This document shows, in pieces, positions 7,244 through 9,057 of a stretch of DNA of 9,057 bases. Within the stretch, counting starts at the first letter, position 1; every line of letters begins with the position of its first letter. Position numbers and translations under genes: made by a program. The notes under the pieces were generated by a model. It had not been told where the DNA came from, ran no database searches, and saw only the letters and a program-made list of their open reading frames with translations. This stretch comes from Pseudomonadota bacterium (lineage in GTDB: Bacteria > Pseudomonadota > Alphaproteobacteria > Rhizobiales > Xanthobacteraceae): NCBI GenBank assembly GCA_023391175.1, contig JAEWBL010000370.1:1-9057 (forward strand), read 5' to 3'.

Positions 7244-7489
7244 TCGAAGCTCATGGGCTCGGCGGGCGTTCTTTCGCATGCCGGACTGAGGGCATCGATG
7301 TCCTCATTGGTCAGGCCAAGCCGGCGGCTACGCTCCGCGAGCGGCGTGCCGGAGACGCGTGTCAGGGCGAACGGCCGCCTACAGGATGTCGCGCATCTCG
7401 GCTTCCCTGCTGCGGCCATGCTGGGCCGCGCGTACCTTCAGGGCGCGATGCGTCGCCTCGGCGAGGTCGCGGATTGTCACTGCGGGGAT
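7243..7489 (-). pseudogene. vapB: Decayed VapB/FitA-like ribbon-helix-helix antitoxin
   Basis: Restored across frames, this gives an antitoxin of about 80 residues. It has the ribbon-helix-helix N-terminus AVTIRDLAEATHRALKVRAA, then QHGRSREAEMRDIL, and after a frame change LAERSRRLGLTNEDIDAL with the C-terminal toxin-binding tail ERTPAEPMSFE. Lesions: the expected ATG is ATC at 7489..7487, a TAG at 7381..7379 replaces a probable GAG, a frameshift (+1 or -5) lies near 7351, and the stop is lost (GAA TGG at 7245..7240). If that TGG were TGA, the ancestral junction would be the classic ATGA overlap with vapC and the toxin would start MILLD. The antitoxin normally binds and neutralises VapC and represses the shared promoter. 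Family resemblance is from recalled FitA/VapB sequences, not a search. Confidence 0.82.
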
Positions 7490-7768
7490 GATGGCGCCTC
7501 CAGTAAGGCTGATCGCGTTGATAGCAAAATTGAGGAGTTGCCATCAGATTCAAGATGCAGGGTTGCGGCGGCGCTTATGCTCCGCCGGAGTCGCCTGTAG
7601 GCGAGCCGCCATGCGGGAGAGGTGGTCTGCCGAACAGCCGCAGCAGTTTTCCGAGCTTTCGCTTGCCGTTCGGGGGAGGAAGATCGCCTACGCTGGAGCG
7701 CGCCACGGCTTTCCTCGCCGCGCTTACCGCCTGCTTACTGCAATAGCGAAGCCGTTGCCGGTAAGCAG
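7490..7768. other. Intergenic spacer between antitoxin relic and tRNA-Gly terminator
   Basis: No recognisable gene. A plus-strand frame is open across most of it and includes RERWSAEQPQQFSELSLAV and GRKIAYAGARHGFPRRAYR from about 7614 on, ending at a stop near 7802. It has no ribosome site, no conserved motif I know, and runs through the tRNA terminator, so I do not call it a gene. It could be the 3' end of a lost one. Short palindromes lie at 7580-7590 (CTCCG-C-CGGAG) and 7591-7604 (TCGCC-TGTA-GGCGA), enclosed by GGCGGC 7567-7572 and GCCGCC 7605-7610. The antitoxin promoter would have been at about 7490-7530 but is not evident. Confidence 0.4.
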
Positions 7769-7789
7769 AAAACGCCCCAAAGGGCGTTT
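7769..7789 (-). terminator. Intrinsic terminator of the tRNA-Gly gene
   Basis: On the minus strand AAACGCCC (7789..7782), loop TTTG, GGGCGTTT (7777..7770) and a further T at 7769 make a perfect 8-bp stem ending in TTTT. It starts 29 bases after the CCA end of the tRNA-Gly fragment and points the same way, so it is most simply that tRNA's own terminator. This marks the sequence left of 7819 as ancestral chromosome. Confidence 0.7.
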
Positions 7790-7818
7790 GCCAACCATCT
7801 GATTTTCTTGAGAGAAAC

Positions 7819-7863
7819 TGGAGCGGGCGAAGGGATTCGAACCCTCGACCCCAACCTTGGCAA
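7819..7863 (-). pseudogene. tRNA-Gly(GCC) 3' fragment, attachment half-site
   Basis: Read on the minus strand this is the 3' part of tRNA-Gly from the anticodon loop on: TTGCCAA loop with GCC anticodon, stem strand GGTTG, five-base variable loop GGGTC, T-stem GAGGG, T-loop TTCGAAT, CCCTT, acceptor strand CGCCCGC, discriminator T, and encoded CCA. All segment lengths are canonical. Beyond 7863 the sequence no longer matches a tRNA: the five bases before the loop are CAAAG, where pairing needs CAACC, and no D-arm or GCGGGCG acceptor strand follows. It is therefore a truncated duplicate, not a working gene. Such 3' ends are the usual att sites of tRNA-targeting tyrosine integrases, one of which begins 183 bases to the right. 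Confidence 0.9.
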
Positions 7864-7914
7864 CTTTGGGCGGAGCCTGCGCCGCCACACGCTGTCGCAC
7901 TAAAATATACTATT

Positions 7915-7927
7915 TATCATATGTTTA
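7915..7927 (+). promoter_or_regulatory. IHF-like site in the att arm
   Basis: TATCAT-ATGT-TTA matches the IHF consensus WATCAANNNNTTR with one mismatch (the sixth base). It lies 52 bases inside the att fragment in an AT-rich stretch, where integration host factor commonly bends attP arms. A single near-match in AT-rich DNA may be chance. Confidence 0.3.
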
Positions 7928-7956
7928 TTGATTGTCACCTTACGACGACGTATCCT
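7928..7956 (+). promoter_or_regulatory. Predicted integrase promoter
   Basis: TTGATT (7928-7933), a 17-base spacer and TATCCT (7951-7956) match 4/6 in each consensus hexamer. Transcription would start near 7963, giving a leader of about 80 bases that contains the repeat/hairpin before the integrase ribosome site. Prediction only; TATACT at 7906-7911 is an alternative -10 without a good -35. Confidence 0.35.
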
Positions 7957-7982
7957 TTTTTGGCCCACGAAACTCGCGTTTC

Positions 7983-8029
7983 TGGAGACATTTTGGAGAC
8001 AAAGCCTCCTTACCGGAGCTTTGTCTCCA
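7983..8029. repeat. Triple TGGAGAC repeat forming a 12-bp inverted repeat before the integrase
   Basis: TGGAGAC occurs at 7983-7989 and 7994-8000, 11 bases apart, and inverted at 8023-8029. The second and third copies are part of perfect 12-bp arms, 7994-8005 and 8018-8029. A TCC/GGA inner stem (7007-offset bases 8007-8009 and 8015-8017) lies inside and the loop is TTACC. The structure ends 2 bases before the AGGAG of the integrase gene (8032-8036). Plausible roles are integrase or excisionase arm sites, an autoregulatory operator, or a leader hairpin limiting translation. No T-run follows, so it is not a standard terminator. Confidence 0.75.
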
Positions 8030-8045
8030 GAAGGAGAGCGCCGGC

Positions 8046-9057
8046 ATGCCGACCATCAAGCTGACCAAGAAAGCCGTTGACGCCTTCGCACCACCTGGTG
8101 AGGCCCAGATCATTCACTGGGACAGCGAAATCCGTGGCTTCGGCGTCCGGATCCTCAGGTCAGGCCTCAAGACCTTCGTGCTGCAGTACCGCAATGCAGA
8201 GGGGATCAAGCGCCGGACCAATCTCGGACGCTACGGCGTCATGACCGTCGAGCAGGCCCGCGAGAAAGCCAAGATCCAGCTCGGCACCGTCGCGGCCGGG
8301 GAAGATCCCGCCGACGAAGCCCGCCAGGCCCGCAAGGGTATGACGGTTGCGGAAATGTGCGATTGGTATCTCACCGAAGCGCGAGCGGGAAACATCCTTG
8401 GCCGCAAGAACCGGCCCATCAAGGCGTCTTCACTGGACATGGATGAAAGCCGGATCAGGACGCACATCAAGCCGCTGCTTGGCAAGCGTATCGTCCGCCA
8501 CCTCATGATCGCCGACGTCGAGCAGATGCAGACCGATGTCAGGAACGGGAAGACCGCCAAGCCGCGCGCTGGCGGGCCCGGGGGCAAGGCTTCGGGCGGC
8601 GCTGGGGTGGCGGGACGGTGCGTCGGAACGCTTCAGGCGATCATCGGCCATGCCAAGCACAAAGGCCTTCTCGCCGAGCACCCGACGAAGGGCGCGAAAA
8701 AGCTCACAGGCAACAAGAAGAACCGGCGCCTGAGCGTGGCCGAGATCGAGGCTGTCGGCACTGCCATCGCTTATGCCGAACGCAATGGTGAAAATCAGAC
8801 GGCTCTCGGCGTGATGCGCCTGCTCCTGCTGACGGGCTACCGGCGCGAAGAAGCGCAGGCCATGCATCGCGCATGGGTCCATCGAGACGGCGGCTACGTG
8901 GCCTTTCCCGACACCAAGGGTGACGCACAAATCCGTGCGATCGGTCCGGCGGCAATCCGGGTCGTCGAAGCGCAGCCGGTCATCATAGGCAACCCGCATG
9001 TGTTTCCTTCGGACATCACCGACGGGCCGTTCACGGCCGTCAGCTCCTGCCTGGATC
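8046..9057 (+). CDS. Site-specific tyrosine integrase, P4/DUF4102 type (5' part)
   Basis: 337 codons are in the window; the frame is open to the right edge. The layout is typical of island integrases. The N-terminal arm-binding domain (DUF4102-like, about 1-95) has IHWDSEIRGFGVRI and NLGRYGVMTVEQAREKA. The core-binding SAM-like domain spans about 100-215 and includes a Gly-rich loop near 173-190. The catalytic domain starts at about 230 with LSVAEIEAVG. Box I Arg266 is in LLLTGYRREEA and the beta-hairpin Lys291 is in PDTKGDAQIR. The HxxR box and the nucleophilic Tyr lie beyond the edge, so activity cannot be judged. ATG 8046 has AGGAG at 8032-8036, 9 nt upstream. G+C looks lower than in the operon. 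The gene reads into the element from the tRNA-Gly fragment. It catalyses integration and, usually with an excisionase, excision. Confidence 0.95.
   Translation, partial: MPTIKLTKKAVDAFAPPGEAQIIHWDSEIRGFGVRILRSGLKTFVLQYRNAEGIKRRTNLGRYGVMTVEQAREKAKIQLGTVAAGEDPADEARQARKGMTVAEMCDWYLTEARAGNILGRKNRPIKASSLDMDESRIRTHIKPLLGKRIVRHLMIADVEQMQTDVRNGKTAKPRAGGPGGKASGGAGVAGRCVGTLQAIIGHAKHKGLLAEHPTKGAKKLTGNKKNRRLSVAEIEAVGTAIAYAERNGENQTALGVMRLLLLTGYRREEAQAMHRAWVHRDGGYVAFPDTKGDAQIRAIGPAAIRVVEAQPVIIGNPHVFPSDITDGPFTAVSSCLD

Larger units (their letters stand above)
7819..9057 (+). mobile_element. End of a tRNA-Gly-integrated genomic island or ICE
   Basis: The border is formed by the tRNA-Gly 3' fragment, an AT-rich att arm at about 7900-7960, and a P4-type integrase reading inward. 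The tRNA terminator is kept on the left and tRNA identity stops on the right, so the element lies to the right of 7863 and leaves the window. What it carries and whether it is conjugative cannot be seen. tRNA-Gly insertion is known for the Azorhizobium caulinodans symbiosis ICE, which shows that related bacteria use this target. Identity with that ICE is not claimed. Confidence 0.8.

Noticed and set aside
7819..7900. Complete tRNA-Gly gene
   Set aside because: The anticodon stem cannot close and neither the D-arm nor the 5' acceptor strand is present to the right of 7863.
7622..7903. Plus-strand open frame with EGIRTLDPNLG near its end
   Set aside because: This peptide is a well-known artefact from translating the antisense of tRNA 3' ends; here it comes from the tRNA-Gly fragment.
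6540..8045. CRISPR array
   Set aside because: The only repeats are short palindromes and the three TGGAGAC copies; no regular repeat-spacer pattern exists.
8231..8999. Minus-strand frames opposite the integrase
   Set aside because: They are shadows of the plus-strand integrase, which has a ribosome site and catalytic motifs.

Overview
The window has high G+C and looks like a chromosomal stretch of an alphaproteobacterium, most likely in the Hyphomicrobiales. Xanthobacter/Azorhizobium-like is my inference from composition and protein style, not something I could search. It falls into three regions.

Region 1 (1 to about 6600, all minus strand) is one compact operon. In transcription order it encodes a Tat-exported periplasmic solute-binding protein, an ACMSD-like metal-dependent amidohydrolase/decarboxylase, an NAD(P)+ aldehyde dehydrogenase, and the LivH-LivM-LivG-LivF parts of a branched-chain-amino-acid-type (HAAT family) ABC importer. 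livF runs off the left edge. The transporter genes are joined by ATGA/GTGA-type overlaps. Two soluble catabolic enzymes sit between the binding protein and its permeases. This suggests the importer feeds a carboxylated, possibly aromatic-derived, substrate into decarboxylation and aldehyde oxidation rather than importing leucine. A sigma70-like promoter overlapped by a perfect dyad (GATCAC-N14-GTGATC) lies just upstream of the first gene.

Region 2 (about 6600 to 7820) has no intact gene. It holds a heavily decayed vapBC (fitAB-like) toxin-antitoxin pair on the minus strand. The antitoxin has a lost start codon, an internal amber, a frameshift and a lost stop. The toxin has a deleted Thr in its DTN motif, an internal TGA and two frameshifts. 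The rest is hairpin-rich spacer, ending in the minus-strand terminator that belongs to a tRNA-Gly gene.

Region 3 (7819 to the right edge) is the border of an integrated element. A 45-nt 3' fragment of tRNA-Gly(GCC), from anticodon loop to CCA, has lost its 5' half. It is followed by an AT-rich att arm with an IHF-like site, a repeat/hairpin leader, and the first 337 codons of a plus-strand tyrosine integrase of the P4/DUF4102 type. The orientation predicts that the element extends to the right out of the window, and that an intact tRNA-Gly(GCC) with the same 3' end lies at its far end.
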